From NCBI GenBank assembly GCA_021786265.1, contig JAJYNP010000370.1:1-35230 (forward strand): 35,230 nt of DNA, in the 5' to 3' direction. The stretch comes from Chloroflexota bacterium. Lineage in GTDB: Bacteria > Chloroflexota > Limnocylindria > Limnocylindrales > CSP1-4. Shown one piece after another: positions 1 to 7,462 of the stretch. Below the pieces are notes generated by a model. The model searched no databases and had not been told where the DNA came from. It saw nothing but the letters and a program-made list of their open reading frames with translations. Every line of letters starts with the position of its first letter. Within the stretch, counting starts at the first letter, position 1. The position numbers were made by a program, and so were the translations under genes.

Positions 1-376
1 GTCATGGCCCAGATTGTGGCAGGCCCGCATTGTCGAGCAAACCGGGTCGGGCGATTCAGCGGGCTGAGCTTCCTGTCAGTTGCCACTCCCGGGAGCGCGC
101 GCCGGGCACGCCGCCACGATGAACCCTGGATGGGGCCTGTGGCGGGCCGGTTTCGTGCAGAGCGAGGTCAGTCGGGTCGGCTAGGCTACGCGGTTCCGCG
201 CCCGGCTTCCGCCGTGCGCTCACGGGGGGAACGGTCGGCGGCTTTGGACCCGCCGCTCGTTCCCAGGGCGTGCGTCTGGCGGGAGCCAGGGGCGATGGGG
301 AGCCCAGCTGTTCCTCGGGTGAGCATCTGGCGGGTTCGCGCCTCTTCGCGCTCCCCCGACGTGCATCCGGCAGGTT

Positions 377-501
377 GGCGCCGCTGGCGAGTGGGTGCCG
401 CCGGCGAGGGTGGCGTTGCGAGGTGGCGCCGCTGGCGAGTGGGTGCCGCCGGCGAGGTGGTGCCGCCGGCGAGGGGGGGTGCCGCCGGCGAGGGGGGTGC
501 C
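377..501. repeat. GC-rich direct repeats (33-bp and ~18-bp units)
   Basis: A 33-bp stretch at 377-409 recurs exactly at 425-457. It is followed by several shorter units built on GGTGCCGCCGGCGAGG up to about 501. The reading frames across 1-834 are Arg/Ala-rich low-complexity translations with no family resemblance, so I see no gene here. Confidence 0.8.
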
Positions 502-525
502 GCCATGTCGGGCCGCGCCGCCGAG

Positions 526-633
526 CGCGACCACGCCGAGCGCTACCACGCCGAGCGCTGCCACGCCGATCGCGCCCACGCCGAGCGCGGCCACGCCGAC
601 CGCTGCCGCACCGCCGAGCGCTGCCACGCCGAC
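526..633. repeat. 15-bp tandem repeat, seven units
   Basis: Seven consecutive units with consensus CGCTGCCACGCCGAG occupy 526-633. All are 15 bp except the sixth (601-618), which is 18 bp. Because 15 is a multiple of three, each frame reads as a pentapeptide repeat: (A)ERxH on the plus strand, and V-A-A-L-G-like hydrophobic/glycine pentads on the minus strand. No start codon with a ribosome site is visible for either, so it is listed as a repeat rather than a gene. Confidence 0.8.
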
Positions 634-776
634 CCTCCGGACGCCACATGTCGCCTCCCCGATACGAGCGTTGAGCTTTCTTCACCATCAGGGGGCTTTC
701 TCCTTCACGGTCGGTCTCTAACGTATGAGCAACGGAACCGAGAAGCCTCCCTTCCAGTTCCTACCTCCCTCCCTCC

Positions 777-819
777 GAACGAGGGCGCCGATTGGGCAGG
801 CGCCCTCGTTCCTTTTTCT
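777..819 (+). terminator. Strong rho-independent terminator
   Basis: A perfect 13-bp stem (777-789 with 799-811) and a 9-nt loop are followed by CTTTTTCT. It ends 15 nt before the start codon of the next gene. It therefore either ends an upstream transcript or insulates the next promoter (GACAAT at 822-827). I see no gene upstream that it obviously serves. Confidence 0.85.
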
Positions 820-834
820 GGGACAATCCCCCCG

Positions 835-1512
835 ATGGAAGTCACCTGGTACGGCAGCGCCTGTGTGCGGCTGCGCGGGCGCGAAGGGATCCTGGTCGCC
901 GACGCGTTCCCATCGGTCGTGGGCCCCACCGGCCGCGGCCTGACCGCCGACCTGGTCACGTACTCGCATCCCGACCCCAATCCGGCGTCCAACGCGCGCT
1001 CGAACGGACGCAAGCCCGGGGCTGACGAGGGCGTGCCGACCAGCCTGCTTCCCGCGTTCCGCCTGACGGGCCCCGGGGAGTACGAGATCCACGACATCCT
1101 GGTCACGGGCATCCGCACCGCGCGGGACGAGGTGAAGGGGGCGGAGCGCGGGCTGAACACGGCGTTCGTGGCCCAGCTCGACGGTCTCCACGTGATCCAC
1201 CTGGGCGACCTGGGGCACCTGCTGTCCGAGGAGCAGCTCCGGGAGATCGGCACCGTCGACGTGGCGTGCGTGCCGATCGGCGGCCGGCTGACACCGGCGA
1301 AGGCGGCCGAGGTCGTGTCCCAGCTCGAGGTGCACCTGGTAGTCCCGCTGCTCGTGAGCGAGAGCGAGGCGGACGCCGAGTCGGCGCTGGCGAGGTTCAT
1401 GCACGAGATGGGAGTCAAGGACCTCACGCCGCAGCCGAAGCTGACGGTCACGGTCTCGTCCGTCCCCGAGGAGACGACGATCGCGCTGCTGGAGTCGCGC
1501 TCGAAGGTCTGA
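835..1512 (+). CDS. Metallo-beta-lactamase-fold protein with degenerate metal site
   Basis: A 225-residue protein resembling the UlaG-like/Lactamase_B_3 branch of metallo-beta-lactamase-fold hydrolases. It starts MEVTWYGSACVRLRG, then has a GPGEYEI strand, and retains the later VIHLGDLGH motif and a VACVPIGG strand typical of the fold. The usual HxHxDH metal ligands are not intact: the equivalent loop reads VTYSHPDPN. Hydrolase activity is therefore uncertain and the function unknown. The ATG at 835 was chosen because GACAAT (822-827) sits 7 nt upstream, the leaderless arrangement seen repeatedly in this window, and because upstream codons are repeat-derived. The gene stands alone; its last codons belong to a 72-bp tandem duplication. 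Confidence 0.75.
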   Translation: MEVTWYGSACVRLRGREGILVADAFPSVVGPTGRGLTADLVTYSHPDPNPASNARSNGRKPGADEGVPTSLLPAFRLTGPGEYEIHDILVTGIRTARDEVKGAERGLNTAFVAQLDGLHVIHLGDLGHLLSEEQLREIGTVDVACVPIGGRLTPAKAAEVVSQLEVHLVVPLLVSESEADAESALARFMHEMGVKDLTPQPKLTVTVSSVPEETTIALLESRSKV

Positions 1513-1622
1513 GCCGCGCGACCCGTGGGGCCGACCGCTCACGCGCGGCCGATCGCGCTGCTGGAGTCGCGCTCGAAGGTCTGAGCCGCGCGACCCGTGG
1601 GGCCGACCGCTCACGCGCGGCC
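1479..1622. repeat. 72-bp tandem duplication across a stop codon
   Basis: Positions 1479-1550 are repeated exactly at 1551-1622. The unit contains the last codons and stop of the preceding gene. As 72 is a multiple of three, the second copy keeps frame and ends with its own TGA. A shortened third copy with three small GATCGCCGCC-type units follows to about 1685. Confidence 0.95.
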
Positions 1623-1692
1623 GATCGCCGCCGTGCGATCGCCGCCGTGCGATCGCCGCCGCGCTCGAAGGTCTGAGCCGCGCGGCAGGCCG

Positions 1693-3024
1693 TCAGCCCA
1701 GGGTGCCGGCCCTCACCACCCGGCCGCGCTTGACCACCGCCCGCACCAGGTCCGCGCCCAGCCAGTAGGGGATCTGCGTGTGCGTGGGCACGTCCCAGAC
1801 CGCCAGGTCCGCCTGCCGGCCCGGCTCGATCGCGCCGTGCGAGTCGCCGAGTCGCAGGGCGTGCGCGGCGTTGATCGTCACGCCGGCCAGCGCCTCGGCC
1901 GCCGTGAGGCCCATCCGGATCACCGCCAGGGAGAGCACCAGCTGGAGGTTCGGCGCCGGGGACGTGCCCGGGTTGAAGTCACTCCCGAGCGCCAGCGGCA
2001 CGCCCCGGTCGATCAGCTCGCGGGCCGGACCGTACTCCTCGCCCTTCAGGAAGAGGCTCGTGGCCGGCAGGAGCGTCGCGACCACGGGGGTACCGCGGTC
2101 CGCGGCCCGGGCCAGCGCATCGATGCCAGCCGGTGACGGCACGCCGAGGTGGTCCACGGCCGCCGCGCTCAGCTCGGCCGCCAGCTCTGCGCCGCCCGAT
2201 GGACGCAGCTCGTCGGCATGGAGACGGGGCACGAGCCCGAGCCCCGCGCCTGCCAGAAGCACGCGCCGGGACTGGTCGACCGTGAACACGCCCTCCTCGC
2301 AGAACACGTCGCAGAACCGGGCGATCCCCTGCGCCGCGACGGCCGGGAGCTGCACGTCGATCACGTCGCGGACGTACGCCTCGGCCGCGTCCGGGCGGCC
2401 GAGGAACTCGGGCGCGACGGCGTGGGCGCCGAGGAAGGTCGGGACCAGCTCGACCGGACCCTCGGCGTCCAGCCGCCCGATCGCCTCGAGCTGCCGCAGC
2501 TCCGCGTCACGCTCCAGCCCGTACCCGGACTTGGCCTCGACCGTGGTGGCGCCGTGGCGCAGCATCTCGCCGAGCCAGCGCCGGCCGCCGGCGACCAGCT
2601 CGTCGAGGCTCGCGGCCCGGGTGGCGGCCACGGTCGAGAGGATGCCGCCGCCCGCGGCCAGGATCTGCAGGTAGCTCGCGCCCTGCCGCCGCAGCTCGAT
2701 CTCGCGCTCGCGGCTCCCAGCGAAGACCAGGTGGGTGTGCGGGTCGATCAGCCCGGGGGTGACGGTGCCGCCGTGCGCGTCGACGCTGGCGAACCGGGAC
2801 GGGTCGTCCGGGTCCAGGCCGTCGGCGGCAAGCCGCCGCACCACGTCGTCCCGGCGCCCTGCCAGGATCACGTGTCCCTCCCAGCAGGCCACCGCCAGGT
2901 CCGCATCGGACGCCGCGAGGACCGCCGCGTCGCCCTGGTCCGAACCCCGGCGGAGTCCGCCGGCCATGGTGACGACCTCGCGCGCGCCCTCGACGAGCAG
3001 ACCGGGCAGATCGCCGAGGGTCAC
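1693..3024 (-). CDS. hutI: Imidazolonepropionase
   Basis: A 443-residue imidazolonepropionase of the amidohydrolase superfamily. It hydrolyses 4-imidazolone-5-propanoate to N-formimino-L-glutamate in histidine degradation. Visible signatures are the metal-binding PGLIDPHTHLVFAG, VEAKSGYGL, RLHADE and ALGSDFNPG motifs, and length fits the family. The GTG at 3024 was chosen because it gives the usual N-terminus (LLVEGAREVVTMAGG) and lies 13 bp after the ftcD stop; a longer frame to 3111 would overlap ftcD. It is the second gene of an ftcD-hutI operon, so FtcD would consume the product of HutI. hutH and hutU are not in the window. Confidence 0.95.
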   Translation of the reverse strand: MTLGDLPGLLVEGAREVVTMAGGLRRGSDQGDAAVLAASDADLAVACWEGHVILAGRRDDVVRRLAADGLDPDDPSRFASVDAHGGTVTPGLIDPHTHLVFAGSREREIELRRQGASYLQILAAGGGILSTVAATRAASLDELVAGGRRWLGEMLRHGATTVEAKSGYGLERDAELRQLEAIGRLDAEGPVELVPTFLGAHAVAPEFLGRPDAAEAYVRDVIDVQLPAVAAQGIARFCDVFCEEGVFTVDQSRRVLLAGAGLGLVPRLHADELRPSGGAELAAELSAAAVDHLGVPSPAGIDALARAADRGTPVVATLLPATSLFLKGEEYGPARELIDRGVPLALGSDFNPGTSPAPNLQLVLSLAVIRMGLTAAEALAGVTINAAHALRLGDSHGAIEPGRQADLAVWDVPTHTQIPYWLGADLVRAVVKRGRVVRAGTLG

Positions 3025-3037
3025 GGGTCGACGAGGG

Positions 3038-4096
3038 TCACGGGTTGGGCGTGTCCGATGGCGGTCGGACCGGCCCGGTGCCCGCAGGCTCGACCGGTAC
3101 CGTCCGTTCAACCGCTACGGCCGGTTCGACCTGTGTCGCCCGTTCGGCCGCCTCCAGCCGCAGCTCGAGCGCCATCGTCGGGTCGAAGTCGACCAGGCGG
3201 ATCCAGTCGGCCGCGAACCGCAGCCGCTCCTCGACCGGCAGGTGCGCGGGCGCGCCGGCATGGTCGGCCACGTCGGTGAACGCGCGGAGCGGCATCAGCC
3301 CGATCAGCTCGGACTCGCGGACCGCCACGCCCTCCGCGCCGGCCAGGCGCACGACCTCCTCCCAGACCCGCCAGAGCGGCGTGACCGTGAAATCGAGCAG
3401 GTTCATGGAGACCTGCGCGCAGTCCAGGTCCTCCAGGTAGAAGCCCTTGGCCTGGATCCGCGGCAGCCCGCCGCCGCGCTCCCGGATCTGGGCCGCGATC
3501 CGTTTCGCCAGCCCCACGTCGGGCGTCTCGAGGTTGATGTTGTAGGCGATCAGGAAGGGGCGGGCGCCGACCACGGTCGCGCCTGCGCGGGGATGCATGC
3601 GAGCGGGGCCGGCGTCGGGCTCGTGACCGGGCGTGCCGATCAGGTCCTTCATGCCCTCGTATTCAGGGCGCCGGATGTCGGCCAGGACCTCGCGCTCGGG
3701 GCGGGTGGCGGCCAGCGCGTAGAAGAAGACGGGGAGGTCGTACCTGGCCGCGATCCGCCGCCCGAAGGCGCGGGCGAGGGCCACGGCCTCGTCCATGGTC
3801 GTCTCGCCGAGCGGCACGAACGGGACCACGTCCACCGCACCGAGCCGGGGGTGCTGGCCGGTGTGGTGCTCCATCTCGATCCGGTCGATCGCGACGCCGA
3901 CGGCCGCGTCCATGGCGTCGGTGACGGGCCCGGGCTCCCCGGCGAAGGTGAGCACGCAGCGGTTGTGGTCGGGGTCCTGGGTACGGTCGAGCAGGAACAC
4001 GCCCGGCACGGAGGCCACGGCGTCCGCCAGCGCGTCGACCACCTCGGGCCGCCTGCCTTCGCTGAAGTTGGGGACGCACTCGATGAGCCTGGCCAC
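3038..4096 (-). CDS. ftcD: Glutamate formimidoyltransferase
   Basis: A 352-residue formiminotransferase that moves the formimino group of N-formimino-L-glutamate to tetrahydrofolate, giving glutamate and 5-formimino-THF. It carries the diagnostic N-terminus MARLIECVPNFSEGRR, DRTQDPDHNRCV, MEHHTGQHPRLGAVD and YNINLETPDVGLAKRIA. The GTG at 4096 matches the family N-terminus exactly and follows GAGGAG by 3 nt; ATGs at 4114 and 4144 are alternatives. The cyclodeaminase domain, fused in mammals, is absent and encoded separately as fchA at 11642-12298. The C-terminal ~40 residues are a Val/Pro-rich, low-complexity tail (EPAVAVERTVPVEPAG). First gene of the operon with hutI. Confidence 0.95.
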   Translation of the reverse strand: MARLIECVPNFSEGRRPEVVDALADAVASVPGVFLLDRTQDPDHNRCVLTFAGEPGPVTDAMDAAVGVAIDRIEMEHHTGQHPRLGAVDVVPFVPLGETTMDEAVALARAFGRRIAARYDLPVFFYALAATRPEREVLADIRRPEYEGMKDLIGTPGHEPDAGPARMHPRAGATVVGARPFLIAYNINLETPDVGLAKRIAAQIRERGGGLPRIQAKGFYLEDLDCAQVSMNLLDFTVTPLWRVWEEVVRLAGAEGVAVRESELIGLMPLRAFTDVADHAGAPAHLPVEERLRFAADWIRLVDFDPTMALELRLEAAERATQVEPAVAVERTVPVEPAGTGPVRPPSDTPNP

Positions 4097-4198
4097 GTTC
4101 TCCTCGCGCTGCATGTGGGGCTGGGCGGTGCGCATGAGCCGCATCGGGCTTCCGTGCGGGACATGTCGTGCGCTGCGCCACCGGGCCCGGACGCAGGC

Positions 4199-4204
4199 AG
4201 TCTA
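4199..4204 (-). promoter_or_regulatory. Probable -10 element for ftcD-hutI
   Basis: TAGACT on the minus strand, the same hexamer as ahead of the DedA gene. Expected transcription start is near 4190, leaving a leader of about 95 nt before the ftcD GTG. That agrees with this gene having a Shine-Dalgarno-like GAGGAG rather than being leaderless. Confidence 0.4.
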
Positions 4205-4728
4205 GCCTCGGTGCGTGGCCACCGGGGGGGCGAGGAGCGCATGCGGCGCGGCCCGGGGTCGGGAGCTCACGCGGCCGGGGGGCTGGCGCGGCCTGGGGGC
4301 CGGGAGCTCACGCGGCCGGGGGGCTCACGCGGCCCGGGGGTCGCAGCTCACGCGGCTGGGGGTAGGGACCAGTACCGGCGCCGGCCGCGGCCACAGCCGA
4401 CCGCGGTGGGAGTTGGCACGGCCCGTTTGCATGTGGTGCACGAACGCGACCAGCCTGGACCATGCTGGACCGGTGACCGGCCGAATCTGTGCGTGAGGCG
4501 GACGGAAGTGACCGCCCGGGCGCCGAACTGGTCGCTGTTGTGCGCCACGTGAGCAATGTCGACCAGCCAGGGGGGCAGCGCGTCGCTTTCGTGCATGTGA
4601 TGCACGGGGGCAGCGACGCGAGCGCGCCCTGGGTCGTAGTCGGGCCAACGCGTCGCTGTCGTGCGGCAGCCGATGCACGGGAGCGGCAGCCGATGCACGG
4701 GAGCGGCAGCCCGCCCCACGCCCCCGAC
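4205..4728. repeat. Intergenic region with G-rich and other short repeats
   Basis: No gene is supported here. From 4251 to 4363 there are four imperfect copies of a ~25-bp unit built on GCTCACGCGGCCGGGGG. A 20-bp unit containing GCCGATGCACGGGAG is tandemly doubled at 4664-4703. Related motifs recur: TGCATGTGGTGCACGA near 4430 and the palindrome GTGCATGTGATGCAC near 4593. Open frames across it read as Arg/Pro-rich sequence without family resemblance. Confidence 0.6.
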
Positions 4729-5571
4729 TCAGAGCTCGCGGCGCATCACCGGGAACCGGTCGTCGGCGACGACCATGACGAAGCCGGCACGTTCCCAGAA
4801 CCCCGGGAAGGCGGCGCTCGTGACGTCGGCCCCCGCCCCGGCCTCCGGGTACGTCTCCACCGCCGCGAACCCACGGCGCGCCAGCTCGCGACAGACGTCG
4901 TCGATCAGCGCCAGCGCGTGCCCCTGGCGCCTCGCCCCGGCCGTGGTCGCCACGCACGTGATCACCGCGGGCAGCGGCGACGCCGGCAGCTGCGGGTAGA
5001 GGTCGCGGAGCCGCAACGCACGCGGGTAGGCCGAGAGCGGTCCGAACTGACAGTACGCGGCGGGTCGGTCGTCGACCAGGAGCACCTTGGCGTAGCTGCC
5101 GAAGACCCCCAGGCCCCGCCCCAGGAGCCCAAGCTTCCGGGGAGCGCCGGCCCCGGGACGCTCGACCAGGCGCGGCGTTGGGGCAAAGGGGTTGTCGGCG
5201 ATGGGAGCGAACAGATCCCTCTCCGGAACGCGCCCGCCCGTGCCGTCTTCCTCCGGCTCCGGCGTCTCCGTAGCTCGCGGATCGAACGGGTTGAAGGCCG
5301 GTCGGCGCTGCAGCGCCTCCTCAAGGAACGGGTTGCGTGCGGGCGTCCCGGCAGGTGGCGCCGCCCCGGCAGGTGCGGGCGTCCCGGCAGGTGCGGGCAC
5401 CGACGCCCCGGCTGCGTGCGGGCGGAGCCATGCCTCGCGGTGCGACTTCGAGCCGGCGACCGCGTCCTCCCAGTAGTCGCACGTCCGATGGTCGAACGAT
5501 GGGTCGGCACACGGCGGCACCAGCGCGAACCCCTCCTCGTCCGTGACGTCGACGATGCGCAGCTCGACCAT
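4729..5571 (-). CDS. GNAT-family N-acetyltransferase with N-terminal extension
   Basis: A 280-residue protein whose C-terminal half (about residues 145-280) is a GNAT acetyltransferase domain. It has a strand with VLLVDDRPAAYCQFG, an acetyl-CoA loop region CVATTAGARRQGHALALIDDVC, and the terminal GFWERAGFVMVVADD. The N-terminal part includes HRTCDYWEDAVAGSKSHREAW and a low-complexity Pro/Ala/Gly stretch from tandem repeats around 5339-5395. Substrate is unknown. The ATG at 5571 was chosen because TACACT (5579-5584) lies 7 nt upstream, a leaderless arrangement; the longer frame would run through that promoter. Divergent from the DedA gene. Confidence 0.8.
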   Translation of the reverse strand: MVELRIVDVTDEEGFALVPPCADPSFDHRTCDYWEDAVAGSKSHREAWLRPHAAGASVPAPAGTPAPAGAAPPAGTPARNPFLEEALQRRPAFNPFDPRATETPEPEEDGTGGRVPERDLFAPIADNPFAPTPRLVERPGAGAPRKLGLLGRGLGVFGSYAKVLLVDDRPAAYCQFGPLSAYPRALRLRDLYPQLPASPLPAVITCVATTAGARRQGHALALIDDVCRELARRGFAAVETYPEAGAGADVTSAAFPGFWERAGFVMVVADDRFPVMRREL

Positions 5572-5578
5572 CCGTCCG

Positions 5579-5675
5579 AGTGTACGGCGCTCCGGGGCCT
5601 CCGCGCGTCCGGGGCCTCCGCGCGAACGATGCAACTGCGCCGCCGCCGGCCCAGCCCGGCACCCACTGCTAGACT
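5579..5675. promoter_or_regulatory. Divergent leaderless-type promoters (GNAT / DedA)
   Basis: On the minus strand TACACT (5579-5584) precedes the acetyltransferase ATG by 7 nt. On the plus strand TAGACT (5670-5675) precedes the DedA ATG by 9 nt. Neither gene has a Shine-Dalgarno sequence, so both messages probably begin at or next to the start codon. Confidence 0.55.
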
Positions 5676-5684
5676 CGCCCCGGC

Positions 5685-6344
5685 ATGCTTGCCTTCCTCG
5701 ATCAGATCGTCATCCCCTTCCTGACCCACCTCTACGGCGCCGTGGGGTACCTCGGCGTCGGTGTCGCCATGGCCATCGAGTCGGCCATGATCCCGCTCCC
5801 TTCCGAGCTGGTCCTCCCCTTCGCCGGGTTCCTCGTCTCGAGCCCCGCCAGCGTCGAACCGCTGACGCACGGGCCGTGGTCGTTTTGGGTCGTCGCCGTC
5901 GTGGCGGTCGCCGGCAACACCGCCGGGTCGCTTGTCGGCTATGCGATCGGGGCCTGGGGCGGCCGCCCGTTCCTGGAGCGCTACGGCCGGTACCTGCTGA
6001 TCCGCCAGGAGGAGATCGACCTGGCGGACCGGTTCTTCGCCCGATGGGGCCCGCAGACCGCGTTCTTCAGCCGCCTGCTGCCGGTCGTCCGGACGTTCAT
6101 CAGCTTCCCCGCCGGGGTCGCGCGGATGCCGCTCGGGCGGTTCGTCCTCTACTCGACGCTCGGCGCGGTGCCCTGGACGATCCTGCTGCTCTACGTCGGC
6201 ACGGTCCTCGGTGCGAACTGGATCGACGTCCGGCACGCGCTCTCGCCGTTCGACACCGCCATCGCGGTCGCGTGCGTCGCGGCCGTGGTCCTGTTCGTGG
6301 CGTGGCGCCTGGGTTGGGTCTCCCGCCTCCGGCGCGCGTCCTGA
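5685..6344 (+). CDS. DedA-family integral membrane protein
   Basis: A 219-residue DedA-family protein. Family features are the re-entrant region EsaMIPLPSELVLPFAGFL, the conserved GNTAGSLVGYAIGAWGGRPFLERYG, and FFSRLLPVVRTFISFPAGVARMPL with its arginines; hydrophobic segments lie between and a C-terminal helix follows (about 190-212). DedA proteins act in the cytoplasmic membrane and have been linked to lipid-carrier (undecaprenyl phosphate or phospholipid) flipping and to proton-motive-force homeostasis; the exact role here is not shown. The start follows a TAGACT -10 by 9 nt. The gene is monocistronic, convergent with the phosphatase gene at 6377-7135. Confidence 0.92.
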   Translation: MLAFLDQIVIPFLTHLYGAVGYLGVGVAMAIESAMIPLPSELVLPFAGFLVSSPASVEPLTHGPWSFWVVAVVAVAGNTAGSLVGYAIGAWGGRPFLERYGRYLLIRQEEIDLADRFFARWGPQTAFFSRLLPVVRTFISFPAGVARMPLGRFVLYSTLGAVPWTILLLYVGTVLGANWIDVRHALSPFDTAIAVACVAAVVLFVAWRLGWVSRLRRAS

Positions 6345-6376
6345 CCCGCGGCGGCTCCGGCCGCCCGCTCCGAGCG

Positions 6377-7135
6377 CTACTCCCAGGTGTCGCCGCGCAC
6401 CCCTCGGATGTGCGACACGTCGTTGCCGACGAGCAGGCGGGCCCCCTCGTCGAGCGAGGCGGGGAACCGCAGCACGGTCAGGTTGGCCGGCGCCTGGGTG
6501 AAGCGCCGGCGGTAGTCGCGGATGGGGACGCCCAGCGCCACCGAGAGCAGCACGCGGTTCGTGGTGGAGTGCGCGACGACGAGGACGCGGGACCCGACCG
6601 AACCTGGCCGCGCCTTGCCGACCGAACCTAGCCGCGCCTTGCCGACCGAGCCCGGCCGCGCCTTGCCGCCTGCGTCTCCGGCGGATGACTCCTGTCCCGA
6701 CGTCCCGCCCGATCTGTCCGCCCAGCCGAGCAGATCGACCAGGAGCGATCGCACCCGTCCTGCGACCTGGTCGCCCGACTCCCCGCCGGGACAGGCGAGA
6801 TCCGCCGGGTCCTCCTCCCAGCGCCGCCGCGCAGTCGCGTCTACCGCGTCGATCTGCGCGTACGTCAGCCCCTCCCACCGCCCGTAGTCCATCTCGGTGA
6901 GCCGCGCGTCGATCTCGACGTCGACGCCCGGCACAACGAGCGACGCGGTCTCGCGGGCGCGCGCAAGCGGGCTCGACACGATCCGATCGAACGGCACGCC
7001 GGCCAGCCGCTCCCCCAGGGCACGCGCCGCCGCGCGGCCGGCGTCGGAGAGCGGGAGGTCGAGCCGCTGCCCCAGGTGCTGCTCGGGGTCCGAGCGCGGG
7101 GTGGCTCCGTGCCGGGAGAGGACGAGCGTCAACAT
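6377..7135 (-). CDS. Histidine phosphatase (phosphoglycerate mutase-like)
   Basis: A 252-residue member of the histidine phosphatase superfamily. It has the catalytic SRHGAT near the N-terminus, the SSPLARARETA motif, MDYGRWEGLTYAQ with the acid residue region, and VVAHSTTNRVLL with the second histidine. Substrate is not predictable: cobalamin/ribazole phosphatase-like, phosphoglycerate or other phosphoesters are possible. Between the core strands sits an insertion encoded by a 24-bp tandem repeat (KARPGSVG, KARLGSVG, KARPGSVG), probably a surface loop. Start ATG 7135 is preceded by TACAGT (7143-7148 on the minus strand) at 7 nt, a leaderless pattern; the in-frame GTG at 7144 would lie inside that hexamer. 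Confidence 0.88.
   Translation of the reverse strand: MLTLVLSRHGATPRSDPEQHLGQRLDLPLSDAGRAAARALGERLAGVPFDRIVSSPLARARETASLVVPGVDVEIDARLTEMDYGRWEGLTYAQIDAVDATARRRWEEDPADLACPGGESGDQVAGRVRSLLVDLLGWADRSGGTSGQESSAGDAGGKARPGSVGKARLGSVGKARPGSVGSRVLVVAHSTTNRVLLSVALGVPIRDYRRRFTQAPANLTVLRFPASLDEGARLLVGNDVSHIRGVRGDTWE
6596..6667. repeat. 24-bp in-frame tandem repeat, three units
   Basis: Units lie at 6596-6619, 6620-6643 and 6644-6667 with only a few substitutions. They sit inside the histidine phosphatase gene and encode three copies of an eight-residue KARxGSVG unit. Confidence 0.95.
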
Positions 7136-7158
7136 GGCGGCCACTGTAGCGGCAGTGG

Positions 7159-7209
7159 GGCGACCGCACCGGGGGCAACCGCACCGGGGGCGACCGCACC
7201 GGGGGCGAC
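7159..7209. repeat. 15-bp G-rich tandem repeat upstream of FMN riboswitch
   Basis: Three full units (7159-7173, 7174-7188, 7189-7203) of GGCGACCGCACCGGG, plus a partial one. They give regularly spaced runs of four or five G on the plus strand just upstream of the riboswitch promoter. Confidence 0.9.
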
Positions 7210-7225
7210 TTCCCGCCGCCTGCGC

Positions 7226-7231
7226 TATCCT
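7226..7231 (+). promoter_or_regulatory. Probable -10 element for riboswitch operon
   Basis: TATCCT lies 20 nt before the first helix of the FMN riboswitch. The same hexamer precedes the PIG-L gene (31359-31364 region). Transcription would begin near 7239. Confidence 0.45.
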
Positions 7232-7251
7232 CTCCGCGCAGGCACGAATAC

Positions 7252-7404
7252 GCCTTCACTTCGGGGTTGGGTGGAATTCCCGACCGGTGGTCGGCGGCGC
7301 CGCAAGGCCCGCCAGCCCACGACCCGGCGCGGCGCGCGAGCGTCACGGCGGTGGATCCCCTGGCAGGGAGCCGACGGTCAGAGTCCGGATGGGAGAAGTG
7401 AGGC
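7252..7404 (+). promoter_or_regulatory. FMN riboswitch (RFN element)
   Basis: The conserved RFN core is present: CGGGGTTGGGTGGAATTCCC then GACCGGTGGTCGG, later GCCAGCCCACGA, GGTGGATCCCCTGGCAGGG and the 3' block GACGGTCAGAGTCCGGATGG followed by GAGAAG. The closing helix pairs 7252-7262 with 7395-7404 with one bulged base. FMN binding normally shuts off downstream expression of riboflavin synthesis or uptake genes. The next gene starts 58 nt downstream. I see no clear U-tract terminator between, so control may be at translation start or by another mechanism. Confidence 0.95.
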
Positions 7405-7462
7405 GCGTGCGACCGGCGCGTCCGTGTGCCGGCACCGCCCGTGCCCCTTCCGCCTGCGCCCG

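Noticed and set aside
735..819. T-box-like GGAACCG sequence ahead of a terminator
   Set aside because: The conserved T-box core and antiterminator pairing are not present, and the downstream gene is not amino-acid related.
4..834. Long in-frame extension upstream of the metallo-beta-lactamase-fold gene
   Set aside because: It reads through the 15-bp repeat and the terminator, has Arg/Ala/His low-complexity composition and no family resemblance; a better start exists at 835.
4325..4957. Minus-strand frames over the 4205-4728 repeats
   Set aside because: No start signal or family resemblance; composition follows the DNA repeats and one frame runs into the GNAT gene.
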